Below, in pieces: positions 35,920 through 44,071 of a stretch of DNA of 54,150 bases. Position numbers and translations under genes: made by a program. Position 1 is the first letter of the stretch, and each line of letters starts with the position of its first letter. This DNA comes from Chitinilyticum aquatile DSM 21506 (GTDB lineage: Bacteria > Pseudomonadota > Gammaproteobacteria > Burkholderiales > Chitinibacteraceae), in the NCBI RefSeq assembly GCF_000430805.1, contig NZ_AUMS01000018.1:1-54150 (forward strand), written 5' to 3'. The notes beneath the pieces were generated by a model that saw only the letters and a list, made by a program, of their open reading frames with translations, was not told the DNA's origin and searched no databases.

Positions 35920-36234
35920 ATGAACCATGTGAACCTACCTATGGGGTGGGCACGGCAGGGGGAGGAACTAGTTCTTGTGCTCTTGCCGGATCGCAGCCTA
36001 GCCATTTACAAGCTGCAAGCCTGGAACAAACTGCTCAAAGAACTGGAAGCTAACCGCAAATCCATCGGAACACACCAATACCGGCTGATGCAGCGCTCAC
36101 TTATTGGTAGTGCTGAACAATATACGGTCACGGAAGCTGGTGTTATTGCCATCCCTGAGCTCTTACTGGCTTTGCTTAATGGACGGTCGTTTGCAGGCTG
36201 TGTTGATGAAGGGACTCGCTTGCTATTCCGCTAA
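35920..36234 (+). CDS. MraZ/AbrB-like small protein
   Basis: 104 residues (MNHVNLPMGWARQGEELVLV). The order of features matches one MraZ half-barrel: LLPDRSLAIYKLQAWNKLL (like the MraZ D-x-C-L-x-L-Y...W segment), RLMQRSLIGSAEQYTVTEAG and VIAIPELLLALL, then RLLFR. Authentic MraZ (about 150 residues) is a DNA-binding repressor of the cell-division cluster; this shorter relative lies alone, away from mraW/ftsL. It is 78 bp upstream of the WYL-SIR2 gene, same strand, and may control it. The similarity is from eye and moderate. Confidence 0.5.
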   Translation: MNHVNLPMGWARQGEELVLVLLPDRSLAIYKLQAWNKLLKELEANRKSIGTHQYRLMQRSLIGSAEQYTVTEAGVIAIPELLLALLNGRSFAGCVDEGTRLLFR

Positions 36235-36312
36235 TCTCCATTTACTACATCGAACAATCAGTCTTGACTAATTCCGTCAACCGTCAGTTGCACGACTTGC
36301 TGAGATGCCATC

Positions 36313-38166
36313 ATGAGCCAGTCCGAACGATTTTTCCGCATCAATCAGCTGTTGCATGAGCGCCGCGTGGTACCGATTGGCGTGTTTCTGGATGAGCTGG
36401 AGATTTCCCGGGCCACGTTCAAGCGCGATATTGAGTACCTGCGCGATCGCCTGCAGGCGCCGATCATCTGGGATCGCGAGGCCGGGGGCTACCGCTTCGA
36501 ATCGGACCGACAGGCCGGGCAGTTCGAAATGCCGGGGCTCTGGTTCTCCGCGAAGGAAGCCACAGCACTGCTGTCGATGCAGCATGTGCTCTCCCAGCTG
36601 GAGCCGGGATTGCTTTCTGGTCACGTGGGACCGTTTCAAGCACGCCTGCGCACACTGCTGGCCCAGGAAGGACTGGATCCGGATGCGGTGCAGCGGCGTA
36701 TTCGCCTGCTGCCCTCGCTGCATCGCCCGGTTGCGCCGGCACACTTCGAGGCGATCGCGCATGCCGTGATGCAACGACAGCGGCTCAGTCTGCAGTATCG
36801 CTCCCCCGGAGCCGAGCAGGCGACGGCCCGCATCGTTTCACCGCAGCGGCTGACCCATTATCGCAATGCCTGGTATCTGGAAGCGTGGTGCCATCTGCGC
36901 AATGCCATCCGCTCGTTTGCGCTGGATAGCGTTGAGACGGTCGCGCTGAGCCAGGAGGTCGCGCTGGATGTGCCGGATGCTGAACTGCAGCAGGCACTGG
37001 AAGGTGGTTACGGGATTTTCAGTGGCAATGAGCGACAGTGGGCTCGCCTGTGCTTCAGCGGCAAGGCAGCCCATTACGTCAGCCGCGAAACCTGGCATGC
37101 CGACCAGAGCGGCGAATGGCTGGACGCCGAGCATTATCTGCTGCAACTGCCGTATCGCGGGGAGCGGGAACTGGTGATGGACATCCTCAGGCATGGTGCC
37201 GATGTCGAAGTACTCGATCCCCCCACACTGCGTCAGGCGGTGGTGGCACAGCTGCAGGCCGCGCTCGGGCATTACGCGGCAGAGCTGGCCAAGCCAGCCC
37301 CTGCTGACACACCTGCACTGAATCTCAGCCCGCTGCATGCAGCCGCCCGCAAGGCCGCAGACCGGATTCGCCATGCCGATGGCTTGCTGATCACCGCTGG
37401 CGCGGGCATGGGGGTGGATTCTGGCCTACCGGATTTTCGTGGCGGCCAAGGATTCTGGGAGGCCTACCCGGCACTCGGACGCGCCCAGCTCAGTTTCATG
37501 GATGTTGCCTGTCCGCAGACCTTCCGTACTGACCCGGAGCTGGCCTGGGGATTCTATGGCCACCGGCTCAAGCTATACCGCGAAACCGAACCACACGAGG
37601 GCTTCCACGTGCTGCACCGCTGGGGAGAGCGCCTGCTGCATGGTGCCGCGGTCTTCACCAGCAATGTGGATGGCCAGTTCCAGAAAGCCGGTTTTGCGGC
37701 GCAGCGCATCAGCGAGTGCCACGGCTCAATTCATCATCTGCAATGTCTGGATGCCTGTTCGACCCGGATCGAGTCAGCTGACTGGCTGGAGCCGCAGATC
37801 GACGCGGAACATTGTCGCTGGCTGGGCAAACTGCCGAGATGTCCGCAGTGTGGCGCCCTGATGCGGCCGAACATCCTGATGTTCGGTGACTGGGAGTGGC
37901 TGGGACAGCGCAGCGATGAGCAGCGGCAACGGCTGAACCGCTGGCTGGATAAACCAAAGCGCCTGGCCATCATCGAACTGGGGGCCGGCACCACCATTGC
38001 CACGGTACGCCGCGCCGGAGAGCGCCTGCTCAGTCGGGACAATGTCGAGTTAACCACCCTGATCCGCATCAACCCGACCGAAGCCGACGGCCCCGCGGGT
38101 ACCGTCAGCCTGGAAAGTGGTGCGCTGGTCGGCGTGCAGGCCATCGCGGAGACGCTGGGCTGGTAG
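36313..38166 (+). CDS. WYL-domain regulator fused to a SIR2 (sirtuin) domain
   Basis: 617 residues. N-terminal DeoR-type HTH at about 5-60 (ELEISRATFKRDIEYLRDRL). The WYL domain at about 135-215 contains the literal motif in NAWYLEAWCHLRNAIRSFAL, followed by a WCX-like region to about 325. The SIR2 domain fills 350-617: GAGMGVDSGLPDFRGG (NAD-binding, about 362), TSNVDGQF (about 449), ECHGSIHHLQC (catalytic His, about 470) and zinc cysteines in CLDAC and CPQC. All sirtuin catalytic residues look intact, so NAD-dependent deacylase or NADase activity is plausible. Such regulators usually end after WCX; a fusion like this directly couples ligand sensing, DNA binding and NAD chemistry. Two degraded copies of this gene lie nearby. 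Confidence 0.88.
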   Translation: MSQSERFFRINQLLHERRVVPIGVFLDELEISRATFKRDIEYLRDRLQAPIIWDREAGGYRFESDRQAGQFEMPGLWFSAKEATALLSMQHVLSQLEPGLLSGHVGPFQARLRTLLAQEGLDPDAVQRRIRLLPSLHRPVAPAHFEAIAHAVMQRQRLSLQYRSPGAEQATARIVSPQRLTHYRNAWYLEAWCHLRNAIRSFALDSVETVALSQEVALDVPDAELQQALEGGYGIFSGNERQWARLCFSGKAAHYVSRETWHADQSGEWLDAEHYLLQLPYRGERELVMDILRHGADVEVLDPPTLRQAVVAQLQAALGHYAAELAKPAPADTPALNLSPLHAAARKAADRIRHADGLLITAGAGMGVDSGLPDFRGGQGFWEAYPALGRAQLSFMDVACPQTFRTDPELAWGFYGHRLKLYRETEPHEGFHVLHRWGERLLHGAAVFTSNVDGQFQKAGFAAQRISECHGSIHHLQCLDACSTRIESADWLEPQIDAEHCRWLGKLPRCPQCGALMRPNILMFGDWEWLGQRSDEQRQRLNRWLDKPKRLAIIELGAGTTIATVRRAGERLLSRDNVELTTLIRINPTEADGPAGTVSLESGALVGVQAIAETLGW

Positions 38167-38220
38167 TGCGTACGCTCAACGAGCGTACATCGAACAACCA
38201 ACTGAGTACTAAACTAAACA

Positions 38221-38607
38221 ATGAATAGCACTTGTCCCTTTTGTAGCCTGCCATCAGATCGCGTATTACGAACCAACATGTTCGGCAAAGCGATCCTCGA
38301 TGGCTTTCCTGTTTCCCCCGGACACTCACTGATCATTCCGCACCGGCATGTTAGCTCTTTCTTCGAGCTGACTTCATCTGAGCGGGAGGCCTTGATTCTG
38401 CTGCTAGATGAGACTAAGCAAGCTCTCCAAGAAGAGTTCAAACCTGATGGCTACAACATCGGTATTAATGACGGCCCCGCTGCAGGCCAGACAGTAGCGC
38501 ACTTACACATTCACCTCATTCCTCGATACTCGGGTGACTTGGCTGATCCGCGAGGCGGAGTAAGATGGGTCATCCCGGAGAAAGCCAATTACTGGTCACC
38601 ACAATGA
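38221..38607 (+). CDS. HIT-family nucleotide hydrolase/transferase
   Basis: 128 residues with the histidine triad HLHIHLIPR (H94, H96, H98) and an N-terminal CPFC pair that may bind zinc. HIT enzymes cleave nucleoside phosphoramidates or dinucleoside polyphosphates through a His-AMP intermediate. It lies 54 bp after the WYL-SIR2 gene and overlaps the HNH gene by ATGA, so HIT and HNH are translationally coupled. With a SIR2 enzyme upstream, an ADP-ribose- or AMP-containing substrate is an attractive but untested idea. Confidence 0.88.
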   Translation: MNSTCPFCSLPSDRVLRTNMFGKAILDGFPVSPGHSLIIPHRHVSSFFELTSSEREALILLLDETKQALQEEFKPDGYNIGINDGPAAGQTVAHLHIHLIPRYSGDLADPRGGVRWVIPEKANYWSPQ

Positions 38608-39650
38608 GCCTTCCAAGCGCAGAAGAGCAGATCTCATTTCTGCAACAGATACAGCGCCTGTTTAGCGAGGGCGAATTTAGCGCCACGTACAAATTCGCGT
38701 TGATTCTTGCTCTTGCGGAGCTCGCCATCGAGCGAGGCGACGATTCCGGCGAGGCTCTTGAGCTATCCATGGCCACAGTCGCCGAGAAATTTGCGGAGCT
38801 TTACTGGCGCCAAATGGCCCCCTATCAAGGAGATCAAGCAGCAGCTGCTGAACTCCTTCATCAGAACCAAGGCAAACGGGCTGCGATCACTGCACCGCTG
38901 CAAAAAATTTATGCTGCATGTGGAGGTCAATTAGCGCTAGCAAAAACCCATCAGGATTGGCCTTCCTGTCTGAAGAATATCGCACGTACCGTTCGCGATA
39001 TGCCTATGCAACACCTGCAAGTGCTTGGAGGCGTGCAGCAGCCGTTTCTCTATGATTATCCATCCTCACCAAGAAGCATTCGCCTGAAGCCCGGCGTGGT
39101 CTTCAATTTGCGACGGTATCAAGGACTGGTTCAGCAGCTAGCGAAGTCTGGCTGGGTCACACATGTTCGAAATAACCGCTTGAACCATCCGATTATTGGC
39201 AAGCATGATGACCTGGAAGTCTTCATGTTCGGTGCAGAGCGCTCCCCTCTGCGCGAGGTAGCGAAAATATTGGCCCCACTTCAGGGTAATCGCTGCTTTT
39301 ATTGCCAAGAGCGAATCAGTGAACAAGCAGAAGTAGATCACTTTATTGCATGGTCTCGATACCCGCGGGATCTGGCACACAATTTCGTACTCGCCCATCG
39401 AGGCTGCAATAATGACAAACGCGAGCTACTTGCCGGTCTTCCGCATTTGGAAAAATGGCTGAGACGACTTGAACTGCATGGAAATGAAATCGGCGAGCAT
39501 CTTTCGGAACTCGGGTTTGTAGTGGATAGCAATGCTAGCCGCCAAGTGGCCTACTGGGCCTACGAGCAAGGCCTAAACTCACAAAGTCAAAGCTGGCTAG
39601 CCAAAGGAATAACCGAACCACTGCACCACAGGTGCATCTCACTTTTCTGA
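38604..39650 (+). CDS. HNH endonuclease domain protein
   Basis: 348 residues from the ATG at 38604, overlapping the HIT stop. An N-terminal helical region of about 220 residues (SLPSAEEQISFLQQIQRLFS) is of unknown function. The C-terminal HNH nuclease at about 230-273 reads CFYCQERISEQAEVDHFIAW ... HNFVLAHRGCNNDK, with both CxxC-type zinc positions, the DH catalytic pair and the Asn. Likely DNA-cleaving effector of the operon. Confidence 0.85.
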   Translation: MSLPSAEEQISFLQQIQRLFSEGEFSATYKFALILALAELAIERGDDSGEALELSMATVAEKFAELYWRQMAPYQGDQAAAAELLHQNQGKRAAITAPLQKIYAACGGQLALAKTHQDWPSCLKNIARTVRDMPMQHLQVLGGVQQPFLYDYPSSPRSIRLKPGVVFNLRRYQGLVQQLAKSGWVTHVRNNRLNHPIIGKHDDLEVFMFGAERSPLREVAKILAPLQGNRCFYCQERISEQAEVDHFIAWSRYPRDLAHNFVLAHRGCNNDKRELLAGLPHLEKWLRRLELHGNEIGEHLSELGFVVDSNASRQVAYWAYEQGLNSQSQSWLAKGITEPLHHRCISLF

Positions 39651-39751
39651 CATGTTTGTGCAAACCTGGCGGACATTTAGCCTGTGCGCAGTTTCTTAAG
39701 CCGTCCCTGCACACTCTCTAGCTCAGCCTGTTAAGCTTTCTGGATGCGAGG

Positions 39752-40079
39752 TGCAAACCGCTCATTTGCGCTGGATTACGTCGAAGCGGTCTCGCGGAGC
39801 CCGGAGCCCGCGCTTGATGTGCCAGATACAGAACTGCAGCAGGCCATGGAAGGCGGCAGGAAAACCCGCAGCGCCTTGCCATCATCGAACTGGGGAGCGG
39901 CACTATGATTGCCACTGTCCGCTGCGCCGGAGAACACCTGCTCAGTCGGGACCATGTCTAGTTGCCCCCTGATCAGCATTACCCCAACCGAAGCCAACGA
40001 CCCCACGGGCGCCGTCAGCCTGGAAAGTGGTGCACTGGCCGGCGTGCAGGCCATCGCGGAGGCGTTGGGCTGGCGATAG
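39752..40079 (+). pseudogene. degraded, internally deleted WYL-SIR2 copy
   Basis: The first part (39752-39858) matches the WYL segment of the gene at 36313, around 36900-37010 (shared GCTCATTTGCGCTGGAT-like and GAACTGCAGCAGGC blocks). It then jumps over about 950 bp to the SIR2 C-terminus from 39867 on, matching 37957-38166 with, for example, GCCATCATCGAACTGGGG and GTCAGCCTGGAAAGTGGTGC. Frameshifts and stops make it non-coding. It ends in GLGWR and a stop at 40079. Confidence 0.85.
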
Positions 40080-40080
40080 T

Positions 40081-40099
40081 GGCTCACGACGGTTGAGCC
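40081..40099. promoter_or_regulatory. GGCTCA-N7-TGAGCC inverted repeat
   Basis: A perfect 6-bp inverted repeat lies just after the dead WYL-SIR2 copy and about 100 bp before the next gene. The half-site resembles the GCTCAT boxes at 35749-35797, so it may be an operator for the same regulator; a weak terminator is the alternative. Confidence 0.35.
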
Positions 40100-40196
40100 A
40101 TTCAGCTCGCCAGCCAGTGCATTTGGTGAGCCACCACCAGGTGCAAGATGGCGGCATGACTCATCACCCAGCCGCAGCACGGCTCAGGAGCAGATC

Positions 40197-40652
40197 ATGC
40201 CCTTACTGCCCAGTGGCACCCATATCGCCTTTGATCCGGAGCCCGTACTCGCGTTGCTTGAAGCCCCCCTGGCCCCGGAAAACACCATTGCCCTGATGCT
40301 GCTGCGGGACTGGCAGTCCCTGCAGGGAGCGTTGGGGGTGGTCACACTGCTGCCTGCAGACGAAGCTGGCCAGCAAGGACTGCCGGCCTTGCTGAGCGAC
40401 GATTCGCTGCCTGCCCCTGCCAGGCATGTCATGGTACCGACCGGCATGAATGTGGCGGGGTATCAGCAGTATCTGCTGGCCTGTGGCCTGCATGCCGATG
40501 CGCAAGCCCTGCAGAACGATCTGGATGGACGGAGCAAGGAACACTTTGGCTTTCTCATGGATGCCGTCCGGCAATACCAGCAAGTGCTACTGGAAGCCGA
40601 TGCCGATGGTGCTCGCTGGGGATACCTCCTCGCGAATGGAGGACTGTCATGA
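40197..40652 (+). CDS. hypothetical protein coupled to the deacetylase-fold gene
   Basis: 151 residues (MPLLPSGTHIAFDPEPVLAL) with CAGGAG seven bases upstream. Leu/Ala/Asp-rich, soluble, two halves: a beta-rich N-terminus with LRDWQSLQGALGVVTLLPAD and a helical C-terminus (YQQYLLACGLHADAQALQND). The stop overlaps the next start (ATGATG), so the two proteins are probably made together. No family recognised. Confidence 0.65.
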   Translation: MPLLPSGTHIAFDPEPVLALLEAPLAPENTIALMLLRDWQSLQGALGVVTLLPADEAGQQGLPALLSDDSLPAPARHVMVPTGMNVAGYQQYLLACGLHADAQALQNDLDGRSKEHFGFLMDAVRQYQQVLLEADADGARWGYLLANGGLS

Positions 40653-41536
40653 TGCGGCAAACAGCACCACTCTCAGCCCTACCGGTGTTCTATTCCGAAC
40701 GGATGATTGGCCAAGTCGCCAGCTTTTCACCCAGCGCCGGCAAGCCCCGCGCGGTGCTGGCCTCCTGGCAGAAACTCGACATCCCATTAGAGCTCCACGA
40801 TGTCGAGCCAGTCACCAATGCGTTGCTGGAGATGGCGCATGCGACCGAATATGTTGAAGGCATTTTCGCGGGGTCGATTGCCAACGGGTTTCGCAGCAAA
40901 GACCCTGCACTCGCAGAAACCTGTCGCTATACGGTTGGGGCCATGCTAGCTGCTGCACGTGAAGCCATTTGCAACCGGCAGGTGGCAATCGCGCCCGTAT
41001 CCGGCTTTCATCATGCCAGTCATAACGCAGCCTTCGGTTACTGCACGTTCAATGGCCTGCTGGTGACAGCGCTAGCACTCAAAAAGCTCGGTTTGATCAG
41101 CACGATTGCCATACTGGATTGCGATGTGCATTACGGGGACGGGAGCCAGGACATTATCAACCGGCTAGGTCTTAAACACTGGATTCAGCATGTCAGTATG
41201 GGCCAGCACTGGACTACCTTGCCCGAACATGCAGAACAATTCCTGGCTGATCTGCCACAGGTCATGACCTCGTTCGCGGGCTGTAATCTGTTGCTGTATC
41301 AGGCAGGTGCCGACCCCCACCTCAATGACCCGCTAGGCGGCTTTTTGAGCAGCGAACAGATGTTGCGGCGGGACCGGATCGTGTTCGAATACTGCAAGCG
41401 TTTTGCGCTGCCTGTGGCCTGGAATCTGGCTGGTGGCTACCAGCGGGACGTAGCGGGTTCGATCAGACCGGTGCTGGATTTGCATGACCAAACACTAAAA
41501 GAATGTGCAAGACAATTTCTTAACTTGGACAGTTAG
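40649..41536 (+). CDS. arginase/HDAC-fold deacetylase (AcuC-like)
   Basis: 295 residues (ATG at 40649 or 40652, both behind GGAGGA). The zinc hydrolase fold is readable: PVSGFHHASHNAAFGYCTFN (active-site His pair, about 120), ILDCDVHYGDG (zinc Asp and His, about 157-163) and YQAGADPHLNDPLGG (third zinc Asp, about 220). Substrates of bacterial members include acetylated amines, polyamines and lysine residues. It follows a dead SIR2 copy and is close to a live one, so two unrelated deacylase families sit within 4 kb. Confidence 0.85.
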   Translation: MMRQTAPLSALPVFYSERMIGQVASFSPSAGKPRAVLASWQKLDIPLELHDVEPVTNALLEMAHATEYVEGIFAGSIANGFRSKDPALAETCRYTVGAMLAAAREAICNRQVAIAPVSGFHHASHNAAFGYCTFNGLLVTALALKKLGLISTIAILDCDVHYGDGSQDIINRLGLKHWIQHVSMGQHWTTLPEHAEQFLADLPQVMTSFAGCNLLLYQAGADPHLNDPLGGFLSSEQMLRRDRIVFEYCKRFALPVAWNLAGGYQRDVAGSIRPVLDLHDQTLKECARQFLNLDS

Positions 41537-41572
41537 CTAAGCGATTTTAGCCCAAGAGGGGCGGTCCCAAGA

Positions 41573-42626
41573 GGCTTTGTTGCATAAATCCGTTGGAGGT
41601 TGAGTAACCCCAACCCACAGACGCACCTATCCCACGCGCACCGTTTCTGGCGTACCAAGTTGGGTGAAGCGGTTTAGCAGCGCCGCACGAATTTGCAGTT
41701 CAGCGACCTGGCGGTCAAAGTTCCGCGACATTACCCGCTCACCAAGCCGCTTCAGGCACCGCATTTGGGTTTCCACCAAACTACGGCGGTGGTAGCCGCT
41801 CCACTTTTTCCAGATCGTCCGACCTAACCGCTTCGTCGCTCGCAAGGCTTCATTTCGGGCCTGTGCACCGGCGGTGTTTTCTTTCCAAGGCTTGCCATTT
41901 TTCCGGAGAGGGATGATTGCCTCGGCATTGCGAGCAACAATCGCGGAGTAGCAGCCTTTGGTGTCATAAGCGCCATCACCGCTCACAAACGCCAGTGGCT
42001 GATCCGTAGGAATCTGGGCCAGCAGTTCCGGCAGCATCGGCGCATCACCCACACTGTTTGAGGTGACTTCGATGGCACGAATTTTCAGTGTTTCTGCATC
42101 AATACCGAGATGGACCTTGCGCCACTGCCGGCGATATTCGGCACCATGCTTCTTGGTTTTCCACTCGCCTTCACCCAGCATCTTGATGCCGGTGCTCTCG
42201 ACCAGCAGATGCAGGCCAGATGCTTTACTGCGATAAGGAATCTTGACCAGCAGGGTTTCTGTCGACGCGACAAGGTGCTGTAGTCGGGCACAGGCCAGTT
42301 CAGGCCTGCCAGCTTGAGTTGACTGCCAACCATTCCGGTAGTCTGCCGCAGAGCCAGATTGAAGAGGTTTTTGATCATCAGGCAGAACTGGACGGCGGCA
42401 TCAGTGAACCGCTCGGCACGACCCCGTTTGCCGGTCGGAGCGGCAAACCATGCCATGTTTTATCCAGCCAAATCATCAGCAATCCTCGCTGGCATAAGGC
42501 TTGATTGTAGGTGTTTCAGTTGGTTGTGCCGTACTTGGGAGAGGCTGGCTTACTCATGCGGGACAGCGGCGTAACGGCAAAGGGGCTAGTTAAAGCAGGA
42601 TGCGTGCGGATTTGTGCAACAAAACC
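41573..42626 (-). mobile_element. IS5-family insertion sequence, 1054 bp
   Basis: The ends are GGCTTTGTTGCATAAATC (41573-41590) and an inverted GATTTGTGCAACAAAACC (42609-42626). They match those of the copy entering at 53822 and the remnant at 18474. The single transposase gene is broken, so it is non-autonomous. No target duplication is visible. Confidence 0.85.
41627..42557 (-). pseudogene. IS5-family transposase, frameshifted
   Basis: Starts at the ATG at 42557 (MSKPASPKYGTTN) but meets a stop where the intact copy has the Trp of NWKSYT. A frame change before MAWFAAPTGKRG and a third lesion follow in SRRQK/TLLVK, where one A is missing from a short A-run (about 42262). The C-terminal part, MLGEGEWKTKKHGAEYRRQW, SGDGAYDTKG (catalytic Asp) and YHRRSLVETQMRCLK (catalytic Glu), is intact in its own frame. 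The protein cannot be made whole. Confidence 0.85.
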
Positions 42627-42684
42627 CATGGTTATTCCGCGCTAATTTGAAAGTAAGTGTGCGACAAATAGGTTTTCAATTAAG

Positions 42685-42951
42685 TTATTTTTCGATAATA
42701 AAGTTCGGCGACTTGAATCCGAACTGCGTTCTCGGCAGATTATTTAATATCCTTTCAATGCATGAAATCAATATCGACATGGCTGTTGCAAAGCTGGTTC
42801 TGGCGGAATATTGCAGTATCAGCCCACTGGTATTCGCGACTATGACGAGTAGGGATCGCCCCCCTCCAAGTCGCAATCCTAGTCCACCGTGAGCTATTGC
42901 AACATTTGCCGCGTTAAAAATGGAAATACTAGCGGGGATTGTTGAGTTCAT
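42685..42951 (-). CDS. hypothetical small protein, hydrophobic, possibly a fragment
   Basis: 88 residues (MNSTIPASISIFNAANVAIA) with two hydrophobic stretches (SLLVIVANTSGLILQY and TSFATAMSILISCIERIL). No good ribosome binding site is seen, and it lies in the AT-rich gap next to the IS5 copy, so it could be the end of an interrupted gene. A hairpin AGCCGCA / TGCGGCT at 42961-42989 lies between it and the next gene. Confidence 0.35.
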   Translation of the reverse strand: MNSTIPASISIFNAANVAIAHGGLGLRLGGGRSLLVIVANTSGLILQYSARTSFATAMSILISCIERILNNLPRTQFGFKSPNFIIEK

Positions 42952-43005
42952 TCGCAGCGAAGCCGCACCAATCCCGAAATGATGCGGCTGAGACGGTATT
43001 GAACC

Positions 43006-43443
43006 TCAGAATTTTTCAGCCCATTTTTCCCAGAAGCCTGGCTCATCATGGTAGGCATTCTGCATTGCCCTGTCTAAAGGCAGGTAGCAAAACGTGGCAT
43101 CCGGATAGCGCATGCTGCCATCGGGATTTTCCAGATACGCTTCAATCTTGAGGTAATCCGGGTTGCTCCGATCAAAAGGAATGTCGATGTAGATTTGCCC
43201 GCGATAACTGCACATGACGTTTTCAGACGCAAATTCTCCGCAGCGCTCCCAAGCAAAGCCTTGCTCATCCAGCCATTTGATGATTTCGGCGCGAATAGGC
43301 AATTCGCGCCAGTCTACATCCTCGAAAGGTATCTTTCTTTCACTTGTGTCAGAAGGTGTTAAGATTTTATGGAAAATGACAAACAGGACACCACGCTGTT
43401 TTTCTCTGGAAATTTTGTCGATGTGCTTGATAATGGCAGGCAT
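43006..43443 (-). CDS. hypothetical protein, last gene of the PP2C/DUF2779 operon
   Basis: 145 residues (MPAIIKHIDKISREKQRGVL) with TAGGAG eight bases upstream. Clearly coding, mixed alpha/beta and acidic-aromatic at the C-terminus (NAYHDEPGFWEKWAEKF). It begins 25 bp after the frameshifted nuclease gene, on the same strand. Small proteins of this size at the end of toxin or nuclease operons are often immunity or specificity factors, but nothing in the sequence proves that. Not recognised. Confidence 0.65.
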   Translation of the reverse strand: MPAIIKHIDKISREKQRGVLFVIFHKILTPSDTSERKIPFEDVDWRELPIRAEIIKWLDEQGFAWERCGEFASENVMCSYRGQIYIDIPFDRSNPDYLKIEAYLENPDGSMRYPDATFCYLPLDRAMQNAYHDEPGFWEKWAEKF

Positions 43444-43468
43444 GTCATTTACTCCTAATTCTTTGACG

Positions 43469-44049
43469 TTACATGTTTGTTTGCACTATGTTGGCTGTAC
43501 CTTCATCTGTTGTTATGTTTAGGAAGTGAAAGTTTTCAGGTCTGGTGTTGTTTGTTGCGTTTTGGTATATGGTCCTTGCATGTACATCGCTGTTTGTGAT
43601 TTCGTTTCCAATCGAGATGACAGCGAATATGAAGATTGTTTCTTCGGTGGTAGTGAATTTTTCGTGAGGGAATATGCCAGTCTTTTTGTCAAAAGATCTA
43701 TTTGGCCCAAAGTAGTCAATATCTATTGCTCCGTCGTGAGAGGAAATATGGGCAAGTTTTTCTATGTCGTTTTCCAATTTGCTTTTGCTAAGCCAGTAGT
43801 GCGGCATGCATTTGTATTCAAGCACCGCAAGTATTTTTTTGTCTTTATATTGACTATTACCGTGTCAGGTTTAAACCCCAGCATGCTTGGCTCGACAAAT
43901 ATCCTTATGCCTTTGCTTACTTTCTTGCTATTAATAAATTTTTCCAATGATTGAAAAATTATGGCTTGCATAGCCATTTCGCTATTTATTCTTAGATCGT
44001 TATATGCATCAACAAGGTCTTTCTTAATTTGCTTTATCATTTCGTCCAT
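43469..44049 (-). pseudogene. PD-(D/E)XK-type nuclease split by a frameshift at an A7 run
   Basis: The first frame (44049 to 43762) begins MDEMIKQIKKDLVDAYNDLR behind AGGAAACAGC and runs to GFKPDTVIVNIKTKK. The natural continuation, ILAVLEYKCMPHYWLSKSK and on to 43469, is in the -1 frame. The switch falls on seven consecutive A residues (minus strand, 43834-43840). Joined, the protein is about 192 residues, and the join restores a nuclease core, Asp in KPDTVIV and E-x-K in VLEYK. Either a one-base loss inactivated it, or slippage at A AAA AAA gives the full protein. Confidence 0.7.
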
Positions 44050-44071
44050 GCTGCTGTTTCCTATTTGAAAA

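Noticed and set aside
42961..42989. Hairpin AGCCGCA/TGCGGCT as a rho-independent terminator for the PP2C operon
   Set aside because: Stem is only 7 bp with a 15-base loop and there is no T-run on the relevant strand.
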